The notes: generated by a model from the sequence alone, not told the origin. DNA of 58,933 nt from Tubiluchus corallicola (GCA_030141605.1 JAQGDQ010001157.1:1-58933), one strand, 5' to 3'. Counted from the first letter of the stretch, positions 11,661 to 23,237 are shown. A program made the numbers and translations.

Positions 11661-12137
11661 TTAAAGGACAAGAAAAGGGGCACCTGAAGTAGGTTTCAGA
11701 AAAATCGCCTTAAAAATTATATTACTTTACAGTAATTTTATGCACATATCGTACTCGTGTTGAAAGGAATTTTCGTTTGTTTTCATTTTAAATCTCCCGC
11801 AATATTGTTCCGACAGCGAAATTACATGACGTCACTAAAACACGTAAATCAGGGGAAGAAAAGGTAATGTTAAATTATGACCCAAAAAAACTTTCCGTGC
11901 AAATCTATATTACTTTGCATTTCGCTTACCTGCTGGAAACACTTATGCAACTAGACTAATCATTTAAAATGTTTGTGCCAGTTGGTAAAATGTCGCTGAC
12001 TCACCCTCCAGGGTGCGCCATTCACTAGCCAAAAACGTATTTTTAATCTTATTGACAAGATGCAGTAATTTAAAATTTTACTTAATTACCAACGTGTATG
12101 CTACGAATGCACTGATTATTTTTTCAAACTTTACTCA
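11661..12137. repeat. Right arm of the long inverted repeat
   Basis: Reverse complement of 1-476, diverged but alignable throughout, beginning at TTAAAGGACAAGAAAAGG. The intervening 11 kb contains no gene, so this is either a pair of separate insertions or the ends of a large decayed element. Confidence 0.7.
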
Positions 12138-12660
12138 ATGTTATGAAAACTTGTTTCAAACGACCTACCATTAAAATGGCTGCGCGGGAGTTTAAATTTA
12201 CACGTTTTAACAGCGTTACGGCCGATGCAACCCATGCATACGAAAATGTAGTATGTAAGTGGCACAAAATTTGGAGACGAATTTTTCAAGCTTTATGTAA
12301 GTGGAGGGTTTTCTTGTGCTTTAACAGACAACTTTACGTCATTATTTAATCTGCCATGTTGTCCAGTGCCCAAATGAACCAAACCTTATTGCCAAATATA
12401 GGGTAGGCGACTTGATGACTTTTAATGGATCTGCTCTTTGACTTTATATTTACTTTATTAACACATTTATTAGGCTAATTATGTTTGTATATTTTTATTA
12501 CATGTACACGTTCCTGAAACGTTATGAACAAAAATAAACTTGATTTCATTTGATACGATTTTGATTTGAATTGTGTTGCGTTGTGGCAATGTTGTTCATT
12601 ATCTTACAAAAGGCTCATTATGTAACAATACAGCATTATGTAACAAATCATAAAATTCGT
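12138..12660. other. Intergenic, no gene recognised
   Basis: A 68-codon frame at 12143-12349 was looked at. It resembles no family I know and lacks exon signals. Confidence 0.4.
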
Positions 12661-12671
12661 CGTTATGTGAC

Positions 12672-13097
12672 CAGGGCCTATTTCAGCCTAGGCGAGGCCC
12701 GGGGAAGTGGGGCGTGTGAGGCCTCATCGGGGGTGGGCGAAGCGCCGGGGGGCGGGCGCCACCATGGTTGGCGCCCAGAAACTTTTTGAACTGCTAGAAC
12801 GCCGGAGAAGCATTTTCGAAGAGGAAATATGGCGTTGTACAGTTGTTAAAGGAAAGAACAATTGAAAGGCTTTATTCTCAAGACCAGTCCTTAATACTTG
12901 TCAATACTGGCAAACGGCGCACGTGCGGCAAGAGAGAGAGAGAGAGGGAGAGAGAGAGAGAGAGAGAGAAGGGGGGAGAGAGGAGGCAGTATGTTTGCAT
13001 AAAGCAAAAAAAATGTTACCTTGGCACGAGGCCCCCCTGGAGGGTGAGGCCCCGGGGAAGTATCTCCACTTACCCCCCCCCCTTGAAATAGGCCCTG
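12672..13097. mobile_element. hAT-type MITE with CAGGGCCTATTTCA ends, copy 2
   Basis: Same family as 10217-10697. The terminal repeats are CAGGGCCTATTTCA and TGAAATAGGCCCTG. The 8-bp target duplication TATGTGAC is perfect (12664-12671 and 13098-13105), which supports the hAT assignment. It contains an expanded GA tract near 12930-12980. No coding capacity. Confidence 0.88.
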
Positions 13098-13105
13098 TAT
13101 GTGAC

Positions 13106-13680
13106 ATGTGACAAAAATTATGCGTTATGCAGCAAAATAATGCAAAGATGGATGATACCAGTCCTAACCACAGACCACGACCAACAGTGCATTAGTTTAT
13201 TACATAATGCACCGTTCTTTAGATGCCGCTGCTGGTTTAGTGTTTTATATTAGACGATAAACGTAATGCTTACATTCCAGTCCCGCCACAATCATATGTA
13301 ATAAACAGTTCCTGCTGTTGAGTGCTGGAACCTAGTTTAAAAAGTGCTAAGCTGCATAAAAAACCACCGTGATGACATTCGAAGTAAAAATAATGCCTGA
13401 TAATAAAAAATTAATAATGGCCCAGATTATATCATTTAATGAAATTTGAGGTCTCTACTATTACTACACTGTTAGAACAGTATTAGCCATTACAGCAAAG
13501 TCCAACAAAGTACTTTGTTATTAGTAACAACTGCTTTACTTGAATCACAGATGTAATTGTACTTTCTAAGATGTACATAAATATTGATTTTTATAATATG
13601 AAAAAATTCTAATAACAACATTTAGAAACAATTAATCACAAGATCTATGATAACACAAAATTTTGCTAAATGCTATTCTC
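13106..13680. other. Intergenic, nothing recognised
   Basis: AT-rich unique-looking sequence without exon or RNA features. Confidence 0.4.
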
Positions 13681-13860
13681 TACATTTATAACTTACAGCA
13701 CCATCCTTAATTAAGCATAAAACATACATTTGTAACTTACAGCACCAGCCTTAGTTAAGCATAAAACATACATTTGTAACTTACAGCACCAGCCTTAGTT
13801 AAGCATAAAACATACATTTGTAACTTACAGCACCATCCTTAGTTAAGCATAAAACATACA
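13681..13860. repeat. 44-bp tandem repeat, four copies
   Basis: Units contain TTGTAACTTACAGCACCAGC followed by CTTAGTTAAGCATAAAACA. Copies differ at a few bases. Confidence 0.9.
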
Positions 13861-14170
13861 GTACAGCAAAAATACAAGAGATGAAATACATCATCAGTAA
13901 CACTGCTTTAAAACACCTGATACGTGATAGAGAAGCATTACCCAAGATTTGCTGAATCAATTACTATACTGAGAAAGGTTTATGTTTACTGCACATCTTA
14001 ATGTTAATTTTTCTGCACCAAAAATCTGGTGCAAATCATATACACCCCCATGAAGGCGATACTAAATAAAACATTTTTGCACCATCTCTCTAGGAAATAA
14101 CATTTACATGATTGATATACATGACGTACAGATAGGAAGAAATACAAACTACTAAACAGTTGACAAAAAT

Positions 14171-15161
14171 TAAGCAAACTTGTCAAAAAGGGACAATTAC
14201 AACTCTCACTGTAGCAAATAAGACTTAAGCAAGCTTGTCAAAAAGAGACAATTACAACTCTCACTGCAACAAATAAGACTTAAGCAAACTTGTCAAAAAG
14301 GGACAATTACAACTCTCACTGTAGCAAATAAGACTTAAGCAAGCTTGTCAAAAAGGGACAATTACAACTCTCACTGTAGCGAATAAGACTTAAGCAAACT
14401 TGTCAAAAAGGGACAATTACAACTCTCACTGTAGCAAATAAGACTTAAGCAAGCTTGTCAAAAGGGATAATTACAACTCCCACAGTAGAAAATAAGACTT
14501 AAGCAAGCTTGGCAAAAGGGGGCAATTACAACTCTCACTGTAGCAAATAAGACTTAAGCAAGCTTGTCAAAAAGGGATAATTACAACTCTCACAATAGCA
14601 AATAAGACTTAAGCAAGCTTGTCAAAAAGGGATAATTACAACTCTCACTGTAGCAAATAAGACTTAAGCAAGCTTGTCAAAAAGGGATAATTACAACTCT
14701 CACAGTAGCAAATAAGACTTAAGCAAGCTTGTCAAAAAGGGACAATTACAACTCTCACTGTAGCAAATAAGACTTAAGCAAGCTTGTCAAAAAGGGATAA
14801 TTACAACTCTCACTGTAGCAAATAAGACTTAAGCAAGCTTGTCAAAAAGGGATAATTACAACTCTCACTGTAGCAAATAAGACTTAAGCAAGCTTGTCAA
14901 AAAGGGACAATTACAACTCTCACAGTAGCAAATAAGACTTAAGCAAGCTTGTCAAAAAGGGACAATTACAACTCTCACAGTAGCAAATAAGACTTAAGCA
15001 AACTTGTCAAAAAAGGAACAATTACAACTCTCACTGCAGCAAATAAGACTTAAGCAAACTTGTCAGAAAGAGACAAATACAACTCTCACTGTAACAAATA
15101 AGACTTAAGCAAACTTGTCAAAAAGAGACAAATACAACTCTCACTGTAACAAAGAAGACTT
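14171..15161. repeat. 55-bp tandem repeat array, about 18 copies
   Basis: Units contain AAGCAAGCTTGTCAAAAAGG, then ACAATTACAACTCTCACTG and TAGCAAATAAGACTT. Copies vary at recurring positions (AAGCTT/AAACTT, GGGACA/GGGATA, CACTGTAG/CACAGTAG). That pattern suggests unequal exchange among sub-variants. No coding frame. Confidence 0.95.
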
Positions 15162-15960
15162 ATGAAAGACGTTGGATTTTTCTCACTATTTCACCTTAGG
15201 TACTAGGCCACACGTAATTACGATAATCACACCTTTGGCATGTTTCTCAAAAATCTGACATTTAAGCCACTTTCATGCAGCTGTTACCCAATGAATAAAT
15301 TCAGCTCAACACTTGTCTTATAGATTATGTAGTTTTCACCTATTCTCAAAGGCAGACAGTAACACGATTACTCAGACAGAGATACTGTGCATTAAATAGT
15401 ACTACTTTACATCTCAAGTTTACAATTACCTGATCAACTTACTTCAAACTCAGGTTATAATTACATTTTTAAAATTATACGCTTTTAAACAGTGTAAGTA
15501 TACACTGCTTCACGCTTTTAAACACTGGTCTGCTCCACATCTTTATCACAAAGTGGAACAAAAAAATCTTTGATGTACAATTTAACAACACTTGTCTTAC
15601 ATAAATGCTAAGCAAATAATTTTACACTATACATGATCATTCAAAAATTTAAATACAAATAAAGTGACACAATTTTTACAGTTAAGCAAGTCATTTTGTC
15701 TCTAAACGAACAAAGACACACATCATCACTTCTTAATGCAATCTGACTCATACATTCGAAAATCCAGATACAACAAAACTCTAAGTACTAAGATATGCTG
15801 AGAGTTTTTCTAACTTGTGACGGAAATCAGCTAGTACAGCTTGTTTCAGAATATCGAAACCAAAGATTTTGTATATTGTTCTTCGAAAAAACACAAGTTT
15901 CAACTAATCTATGTGCAATTATGGAGGTATGTGCACATTTGCACGTTACTAGAAACCTTT
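15162..15960. other. Intergenic, no gene recognised
   Basis: Short open frames only; no homology recognised by eye. Confidence 0.4.
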
Positions 15961-15965
15961 TATAC

Positions 15966-16437
15966 CAGCACCCATGCTGGTGCACGTACTAACACTCATG
16001 CTGTGCACATACTAGCACCTATGCTGGTGCACGTACTAACACTCATGCTGTGCACATACTAGCACCCATGCTGGTGCACATACTAGCACCCATGCTGGTG
16101 CACATACTAGCACCCATGCTGGTGCACGTACTAACACTCATGCTGTGCACATACTAGCACCCATGCTGGTGCACGTACTAACACTCATGCTGTGCACATA
16201 CTAGCACCTATGCTGGTGCACATACTAGCACCAATGCTGGTGCACATTCCAGCACCCATGCTAGTGCACATTCTAGCACTCATGCTAGTGCACATACTAG
16301 CACCTATGCTGGTGCACATACTAGCACCAATGCTGGTGCACATACTAGCACCCATGCTAGTGCACATTCTAGCACCCATGCTAGTGCACATACTAGCACC
16401 CATGCTAGTGCACATACTAGCACCCATGCTAGTGCAC
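15966..16437. repeat. 24-bp tandem repeat (CACATACTAGCACCCATGCT)
   Basis: About 20 units of CACATACTAGCACCCATGCTGGTG and a shorter GTGCACGTACTAACACTCAT variant. GTGCA and TAGCACC...GGTGC words give each unit dyad symmetry. The open frames on both strands (ILAPMLVH, MGASMCTS) are artefacts of the 24-bp period. Confidence 0.95.
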
Positions 16438-16835
16438 AGACAGATAAACAGCGTTTCCTCAGATAAACTATGCTCAACAGATACAATAAACTGATTAGAA
16501 TTCAAGAACTGATCAGCTGGTTAACATTCACCACCAGGTGGCACTCACCAGCTGATAAAGGAACATTAAAAGGGAAAAAAATGGAAACGCTCATTATCAG
16601 GTGAGCAAAAAATATATAAGTTCAAAAATTAATGATGTATGCAATTAATAAAACCAAATTAATGACTTTCATTGACTACATCATGATTTTGTTCCTGCGA
16701 ATAAAAAACTCCTCTAAATTTATTCAGTGGCATAGCTAGAGCTTGTGGCGCCCAAGGGGGCATTTGACATTGACCCCTTCTGTGGAAATTTCACAATTCC
16801 GGCATTTTTTAAACATGGTCGTACTAAATCAGTGA
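16438..16835. other. Region downstream of the PfkB-like gene (putative 3' UTR on the minus strand)
   Basis: This lies just beyond the minus-strand stop codon at 16836-16838. TTTATT, the complement of AATAAA, occurs near 16718 and is a candidate poly(A) signal. No other feature recognised. Confidence 0.4.
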
Positions 16836-19800
16836 CTAACAGGAGCGCTCCATAATCAGCTTTGGCTCCCAGGTGGCCCACGATCGTACAGCGGACACGG
16901 TGAAGTCTTTGATGGAAAGTTCTGGTGGGATGGGGTCCGCAGAGCAGATGCTCAGTTGTGCAGCTTTAAGCCCGGCCTTCACGGCTTCGTCGATACTTCT
17001 CTCCTCTAACATTGCCATGATTGTAGCTGATGCCATGCTATATAAGGTAAAATACAATTAGATGAGTGTAAATGATCTGAAAGAACACCAAATTGCCATG
17101 ATTGTAGCAGGTGCCATGCTATATAAGGTAAAATACAATTAGATGAATGTAAATGATCTCGAAAGAACACCAAATTGCCATGATTGTAGCAGGTGCCATG
17201 CTATATAAGGTAAAATACAATTAGATGAACGTAAATGTCTCGAAAGAACACCAAATTGCCATGATTGTAGCAGGTGCCATGCTATATAAGGTAAAATACA
17301 ATTAGATGAACGTAAATGATCTCGAAAGAACACCAAATTGCCATGATTGTAGCAGGTGCCATGCTATATAAGGTAAAATACAATTAGATGAACGTAAATG
17401 TCTCGAAAGAACACCAAATTGCCATGATTGTAGCAGATGCCATGCTATATAAGGTAAAATACAATTAGATGAACGTAAATGTCTCGAAAGAACACCAAAT
17501 TGCCATGATTGTAGCAGATGCCATGCTATATAAGGTAAAATACAATTAGATGAACGTAAATGATCCGAAAGAACACCAAACATCCGATGATCTGAAGTTT
17601 ATGATTAAAGCAAAACCGGACCCAATCTTAAACTGTAAATCAGAACAATCTATTCTTTAAAATATTGAAAGGAAACATACTATTTGTTCAAAAATGACTC
17701 ACGTGAAAGAATTATTACCACACAAACACAATTTCACATTAGTGCCACTAGTTCTTCCCTTTTACATGCATTTTGCTATTTATATGGGCACTAGCGCCAT
17801 TTTGGAATGCATTGCACAAAAAACAGGTGCTGTACCTCTCAGTTCAGATGTGTTAGTTTCTGACGAACTACACACGTTCGACAGCTCATGCGTGAGCTCA
17901 GCGGTTATTCTGAAATTTGCCTTTTTATCTTAAAACTTGACTAGTTTTAGTACAACACACTGAATAATTACCAGTAGCACTGTACTTCAATTTTCGCTTT
18001 CGCAAATACGTGCAACATGCTCGTGGAATATTTTTGCTGTAGAAAATTATGTTAGTTTATGATGTCATCAATAGTTGGGCTCGCCCACCATTAATTAAGA
18101 TTTTAATCTATTATTTAATTATCAGAAACGCTTTTGCAGTATCATTGGTGTTAAAATGTATACTTGTTACTGGATTGGTAAATGGGGTAGTGTATGAAAA
18201 ATCACCCTGTCTTCCTTCAAATGAGTTGTGCTGTTAACAAGAACAAGTACAAATGATGGTAACGCGGCCAATCTAAATCAGTTAAGAATCAAGATCAATT
18301 TCCTTTTACGAGATTTTGGTTCCATGCAATACTATAGAATCACAATACCAATGAATCACTCAAACTGCTTTAGGCTTTGTACAGATGACTGGTCTAAACT
18401 TGGCACTGCGCCAATAAATTTGCTTGAAAAACTGACAATTATGTAAACCACCAGGCAAACCAAACATGCTGAAGTTGAGCATTTACAATTTTACATGGCT
18501 ACAGTAAATAAGAAACTAGAGATACTTGACGTACCAATCTCCGGCCCCAGATACGCTAACGATCTCATCAGGTTCCTGCTCAGGCAAGCAACGCTGATAA
18601 TGATAAAATCTGATCACTTCTTTCTGCTCATCCTAAAACAGAGACATAATGTACTTAAAACAAGCACCTAAACATGTACCTAAAAAAATCTTTTTATCTA
18701 TATTCGGTAAAGGATAGCAGACTAGGTGACTTTATAGTCTTTTCGCTACTTAGTTGTTTTTTTTTTTTGGTGGTGTGTTTTGTTTTTGTTCCTTTCTCTA
18801 GTTCCAGATGTATCTATACATTTTAACCATTCTTCAAAACTTATTAGAGATTCTTTTATTAATCATGTTTTATTGTAACACTATGAAGAGATAAATAAAT
18901 TGAATCGAATTGAATTGAAAAAAAAGCTGTAAATCTACATTCTAAGTAGAACTTGACGTATGATTACGTGGCGTCAATAAAGGTATCAACACGTCGGCTA
19001 AGAAAACGACCAACTTTGATGTAAAATAATAATTTACACTTTTTATTTGCTTACTCACGCTTGTCGTTGAATCGACAGTTGATATCGATATATGAAATGT
19101 TATAATTTCACCAATAATTAGACAAACGGTGAAAAAATCGTACCGTGCGCACTCGCCTCTTGATCACCACAAAAAGAAGGGCGGGAAAAGTGGGCGGATG
19201 TAAACTTAAAAGAAGTTGAAACGCCAAAGTAATAAATTCAAACATCCACGACGAGCACGTATGGTATAGAAAACTCAGCCATAGATGTTAGAAAAGGACA
19301 AAAGAAATATTTCAACACTAATGGCTTCGCTCACAGTTACAATAAGTCAGTCTTCCTTTCTTACTGTTGGCACCAGCTTTCTGTCACTTGTTCCGTTACA
19401 CTTATGTGTGTGCAGCCTGCCACAAACCAAAATTGCGTGAAACAAAATCACTCAAACTCTGCCGGAAAATCTAGTTGACAGTTCGAAATGTGTGTCAAAG
19501 TCTCTTGTTCTGAACTGCAACCGTAGCTTAATGCAGACATAGACATGGAACATTTATTTTCTCAAATTAGTTTAACATCAAAAGTTTTTTAAATATTAAG
19601 TAATTATAATCATGGAGCAGGGCAGGGAAGGACCATAGGGTCATCTAGTCTCCTGCCCTTTCTTATAAATAGGTTAATATATTAAAAATTAACGGTGATG
19701 CTGCAGATAACAAAAACATACGATACAGACAGACTTGTACACAATACAAAATGAAGTGTTTGACCTTACTTGCAGTGGTGTTAGCGGAAAGGCATTGTTC

Positions 19801-22800
19801 AAGTCGCCTCGCGTGATTATCAGGACGCCATGTTTGTCCAAAGTTAGGAACACTGTGTGGATATGTCGCATCAGTGGCTCACATACAATGCTACATTCAT
19901 CTGCAATTTCTTCTATGGTCACTATGAAAAGTAAAATTAAAATTCATCATTGCAGCTTCACCTCTTAATAAAAGCATAATGTTCACTGAATACTACGGCC
20001 AAATCACGTTGAAAACACAGGTTCTCGCCTGATCACCGAAGTTAAGCAACGTAGAGCCTGGTTAGTGCTTGGATGGGTGACCGCCTAGGAATACCAGGTG
20101 CTGTAGGCTAGCGGGATGCCCACACTGTATCTCGACACTAGGCGGAGGAGCTGCACAAGCAGCCAACGACTAGAGGGCGGAGGAGGTCAAGTGACTCAAC
20201 GGCCATGTGTAGAGGAGTAAACCTTCCAAATCAGGAGTGGAGCCCCGAAAGCGGACCAGTGCAGCATGTTCACTGACTCCGCCAGCTCCTGCAGCCAACC
20301 TGGTGCCAAACGTATCGCTCCGCTTTCCTTTCGACTACACCAGGGAGGAAGAGAGGGGGTTCCTGTTGTCTGGGCAACTCAAGCTCTCCATACACTAGTG
20401 GTTCCCAAAGTACGGGTAAATTACCCCCCGGGGGTAATATGGTTTTTTGGGGGGTAACGGGCACCCCTCTGAAAATTTTTAAAACTTCGCTCGGAATGCA
20501 TTTTACGTAGTTTTCTTCTTGAAGAGACTGTCTCCGGCAGGCAACACTGTGTCATGGCGTCCATCATTCGCACGTTCCCACGATCTCTGGTGCGATCCTG
20601 GGGAGAAGTCAAAGTTCACGATTGTTTCTTTGGTTTCTTCTCTATCGACATTTCTGCACAGCCTTTAGAGTTTAGAGAAAGCTAGGCCCCTTTTACTATC
20701 TCTCTATCTTTTTGATACTAAGGAAAAGTAAAATATTACTTGCCTAATTTGATTCTCTCTTATTTCTTTTCCCAGAAAGGTGCTGTGAATGTGTGAACAA
20801 GGTTTTTCATCCATAATGAACATGAAAACAAAGAAAAGAAATAGGTTGGACGTGAAAAGCGATGCACGCGTTGCTTTGAGCCTGACAAAACCCAGGATTG
20901 AGAAACTGGCGTCCGAAAAACAGGCTCATCCGTCCCACTAACTGAGATTTTGTTGTTGTCATTCATTTGTTCTTGTTTTCGTTCGTTCGAGTAATAATTA
21001 CTTGAACGAACCTGCTCACTCAGTAATGAGCAGGTTCAGTAATTGTAATTCTTGTTTTGGCAACAATACAACAACAACACCTGGAAATTTATTTATGTCA
21101 CGAGCAAACATAAATAATTTTGCTTGCTTGTGGCATATATATGTGCTTACTTTTTGAGTTGGAGAAGTAGTACTAGGTGGGGAGTAATGGACACGACCAG
21201 ATTTCCCCATTTGGGTAACGGTCCGAGAAAGTTTGGGAACCACTGCCATACACCTTGCCCAGGCGTGCGCCGTGGAGAGGCCATTCCAGTGGCTCAAGGA
21301 TCGCACTGCTCAGCCACATTCGACGCTGCAGCTCCATCAATGTGATCAATAACTGACTCTCTTGGCGCACACTCCATTGTCTTCCGAGACAGAAGGATGC
21401 CGCCAACAACAAATGTTGACTGTGTAACTTACTGTTTATTCAAAAACACATTGCCAGGTATGAGCTGTACATAGTTTGGTTCTACATATTTAGAATTATT
21501 GACATAAATATCGCTATAGCGCAAAACTGGGTATGATTAGATAATTTTGCACACCAAGAACAATAACAAAACTATAATGCAAATTTTAAGCCAAAAATCC
21601 CAAGTAAGAGAAAAATCCCATGTGAATGCAACATCTGGCTGATGAATGGCTGTGTGAACCGGTTCAATATTTAGCTTCCTCTGCCATGCCGTCTCTGACT
21701 TTTTACCTCACAGAGCAAAAAAGCATCCACCATCAAAAATAGCTAAGACATTTCTGCATCCTATGGCCAATCTTAGAAACATAATAAGTCAGGTTCTGGT
21801 TTACCCCATAGATAGAGCTGAAGGAAAAGTGGGTATAAATAGTACACTAAATGTATCTATAGCTTTAAGCTAAATTTAGAGAAGTATCACTTAGAGAAGT
21901 GCATAGGGAAGCAATAGCAGGTTTAGCACAGCACAAGTTATTTATGGGAAGTAAGAGTAAGCAAATATTTCACATAGTTAAAAGTACTTGTATACTGACA
22001 CAAAACCAATATTTGCTATGCGAGCACATATATGTTTAAAAAATAAATAGTTAAAAGTACTTGTATACTGACACAAAACCAATATTTGCTATGCGAGCAC
22101 ATATATGTTTAAAAAATAAATAGTTAAAAGTACTTGTATACTGACACAAAACCAATATTTGCTATGTGAGCACATATATATATAAAAATAAATAGTTAAA
22201 AGTACTTGTATACTGACACAAAACCAATATTTGCTATGCGAGCACATATATGTTTAAAAAATAAATATATCTACATGGGGACCTTTGGGCTCTGCCTAAG
22301 ATTTCTTCACTCGAACAAGTTCACATTGTTTGATTGACACATCATGTTTTGCATTTGTTTACTGTGAGATTTTTTTTATAAATTTTTTCCATGCTTGTTA
22401 TTAAGAATTATTATTACTATTACTGTTACTATTATTAAGAATTGCTATTACTGTTACTGTTATTAAGAATTATTATTACTGTTACTGTTATTAAGAATTA
22501 CTATTACTGTTACTGTTATTAAGAATTATTATTACTATTACTGTTATTAAGAATTACTATTACTGTTACTGTTATTAAGAATTATTATTACTATTACTGT
22601 TACTGTTATTAAGAATTACTATTACTGTTACTGTTATTAAGAATTATTATTACTGTTACTGTTATTAAGAATTACTATTACTGTTACTGTTATTAAGAAT
22701 TATTATTACTGTTACTGTTATTAAGAATTATTATTACTGTTACTGTTATTAAGAATTACTATTACTGTTACTGTTATTAAGAATTATTATTACTGTTACT

Positions 22801-23237
22801 GTTATTAAGAATTATTATTACTGTTACTGTTACTGTTATTAAGAATTACTATTACTGTTACTGTTATTAAGAATTATTATTACTGTTACTGTTACTGTTA
22901 TTAAGAATTATTATTACTATTACTGTTACTGTTATTAAGAATTATTATTACTGTTACTGTTATTAAGAATTATTATTACTGTTACTGTTATTAGGAATTA
23001 TTATTACATTAAAATGACACATGATTTTGCTGAGCTCATAAGAGGCAAGTTATAAATGCAAAACGTATTTACTTGAATCCACAGGTTGCTCGGAAGATGG
23101 TATTCCGAGGCAGTTTCCTATCTGTCTCAACTCCCGTAAGTTTGGCGACGTGTAGGTCAGCATCTTCCATATTTTTGTTTTCTGACTCTTTTCAAACGGT
23201 TTTCGTGCTTTTAGTGTGTCAGCTGGCTCAAACCAAA
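16836..23237 (-). CDS. PfkB-family carbohydrate kinase, probable pseudouridine kinase domain (partial, 5' exons not found)
   Basis: Four minus-strand exons, read 5' to 3': 23073-23237, 19770-19921, 18535-18632 and 16836-17037 (stop TAG). The phases agree at every junction and all have GT-AG ends, giving about 205 residues. The first exon encodes VWFEP and YTSPNLRELRQIG, the second FLTLDKHGVLIITRGD, the third VSVSGAGD with the split codon for C, and the fourth AVKAGLKAAQLS. SGAGDC is the PfkB signature 2, with the Asp as catalytic base. TSPNLREL and the WFEP segment resemble the kinase half of eukaryotic pseudouridine-metabolising proteins (pseudouridine phosphorylation, then base cleavage). 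The first exon starts in mid-codon, so upstream exons with the sugar-binding N-terminal half must exist, but I could not find them before the next gene. It could be a 5'-truncated gene, or the exons may lie within other sequence I failed to read. The introns are loaded with repeats. Confidence 0.8.
17092..17582 (-). repeat. 81-83 bp tandem repeat made from an intron 3' splice site plus the start of the last PfkB exon
   Basis: Six extra copies of a unit holding, on the minus strand, CCTTATATAG followed by CATGGCACCTGCTACAATCA. The same sequence at 17011-17046 is the genuine acceptor and the first codons of the last exon. Each copy therefore offers an acceptor equivalent to the true one, placed before it in the transcript. 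Reading on from a copy gives a stop about 20 codons later. Confidence 0.85.
17583..18534. other. Intron of the PfkB-like gene, upstream of its repeat array
   Basis: Unique-looking AT-rich intron sequence. Two plus-strand frames of 60-80 codons are present but have no recognisable features. Confidence 0.5.
18688..18918 (+). mobile_element. Non-LTR retroelement 3' end with stem-loop, copy 1
   Basis: This matches 46177-46363 in opposite orientation. It contains the AAAGGATAGC stem followed by the GACTAGGTGAC...TAGTC loop, and ends in AATAAATAAATTGAATCGAA, an A/T-rich short-repeat tail typical of LINE/SINE 3' ends. The right stem arm is decayed here. Confidence 0.65.
19615..19670 (-). repeat. 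Isolated retroelement-type stem-loop
   Basis: A perfect 8-bp stem, AGGGCAGG (19619-19626) with CCTGCCCT (19652-19659), encloses the complement of the GACTAGATGAC...GTC loop seen in other copies. Probably the remnant of a related element in an intron. Confidence 0.6.
19992..20109 (+). rRNA. 5S rRNA-like sequence (probably the head of a 5S-derived SINE, or a pseudogene)
   Basis: It aligns end to end with metazoan 5S rRNA: CTACGGCC start, GATCACCGAAGTTAAGCAAC (A-box region), GGTTAGTGCTTGGATGGGTG (intermediate element and C-box start) and ATACCAGGTGCTGTAGGCT end. It differs from the usual sequence at a few sites, such as GTAGAGCC and CCTAGGAA. No T-run follows the 3' end; the sequence continues into AGCGGGATGCCC, so normal Pol III termination there is not expected. 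It is a single copy in an intron of a minus-strand gene. All this favours a retroposed or SINE-type copy over a working 5S gene. Confidence 0.75.
20110..20387 (+). mobile_element. Body of a 5S-derived SINE-like element (left part)
   Basis: A GC-rich tract directly continuing the 5S-like head. It is interrupted at 20396 by a hAT-type insertion and seems to resume at 21254, where similar GC-rich sequence runs to about 21415. Its true length and family need a second copy for comparison. Confidence 0.45.
20396..21245. mobile_element. Non-autonomous hAT element, 850 bp
   Basis: The termini TAGTGGTTCCCAAA (20396-20409) and TTTGGGAACCACTG (21232-21245) are inverted repeats matching at 13 of 14 positions, with the typical hAT motif. 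A perfect 8-bp target duplication, CCATACAC, lies at 20388-20395 and 21246-21253. Subterminal GGGTAA / TTACCC words are also mirrored. No complete transposase frame was seen. It is inserted in the sequence that follows the 5S-like unit. Confidence 0.9.
21254..21415 (+). other. Probable right part of the interrupted 5S-derived element
   Basis: GC-rich sequence immediately after the hAT target duplication, compositionally like 20110-20387 and unlike the AT-rich intron that follows. The right end is not defined. Confidence 0.35.
21416..21970. other. Intron of the PfkB-like gene
   Basis: AT-rich, no recognised features. Confidence 0.4.
21975..22267. repeat. 72-75 bp tandem repeat, four copies
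   Basis: Units contain AGTTAAAAGTACTTGTATAC, then TGACACAAAACCAATATTTG and a GAGCACATATATG end. Confidence 0.9.
22395..23007. repeat. Complex short tandem repeat (ATTATTACTGTTACTGTTAT)n
   Basis: Units of 24-31 bp built from TTATTACTGTTACTG and ending TTATTAAGAA. The number of TACTGT triplet pairs varies between units. It ends about 65 bp from a splice donor of the PfkB-like gene. Confidence 0.9.

Noticed and set aside
16185-16505. 106-codon MGASMCTS-type repeat frame
   Set aside because: 24-bp satellite; no gene features.
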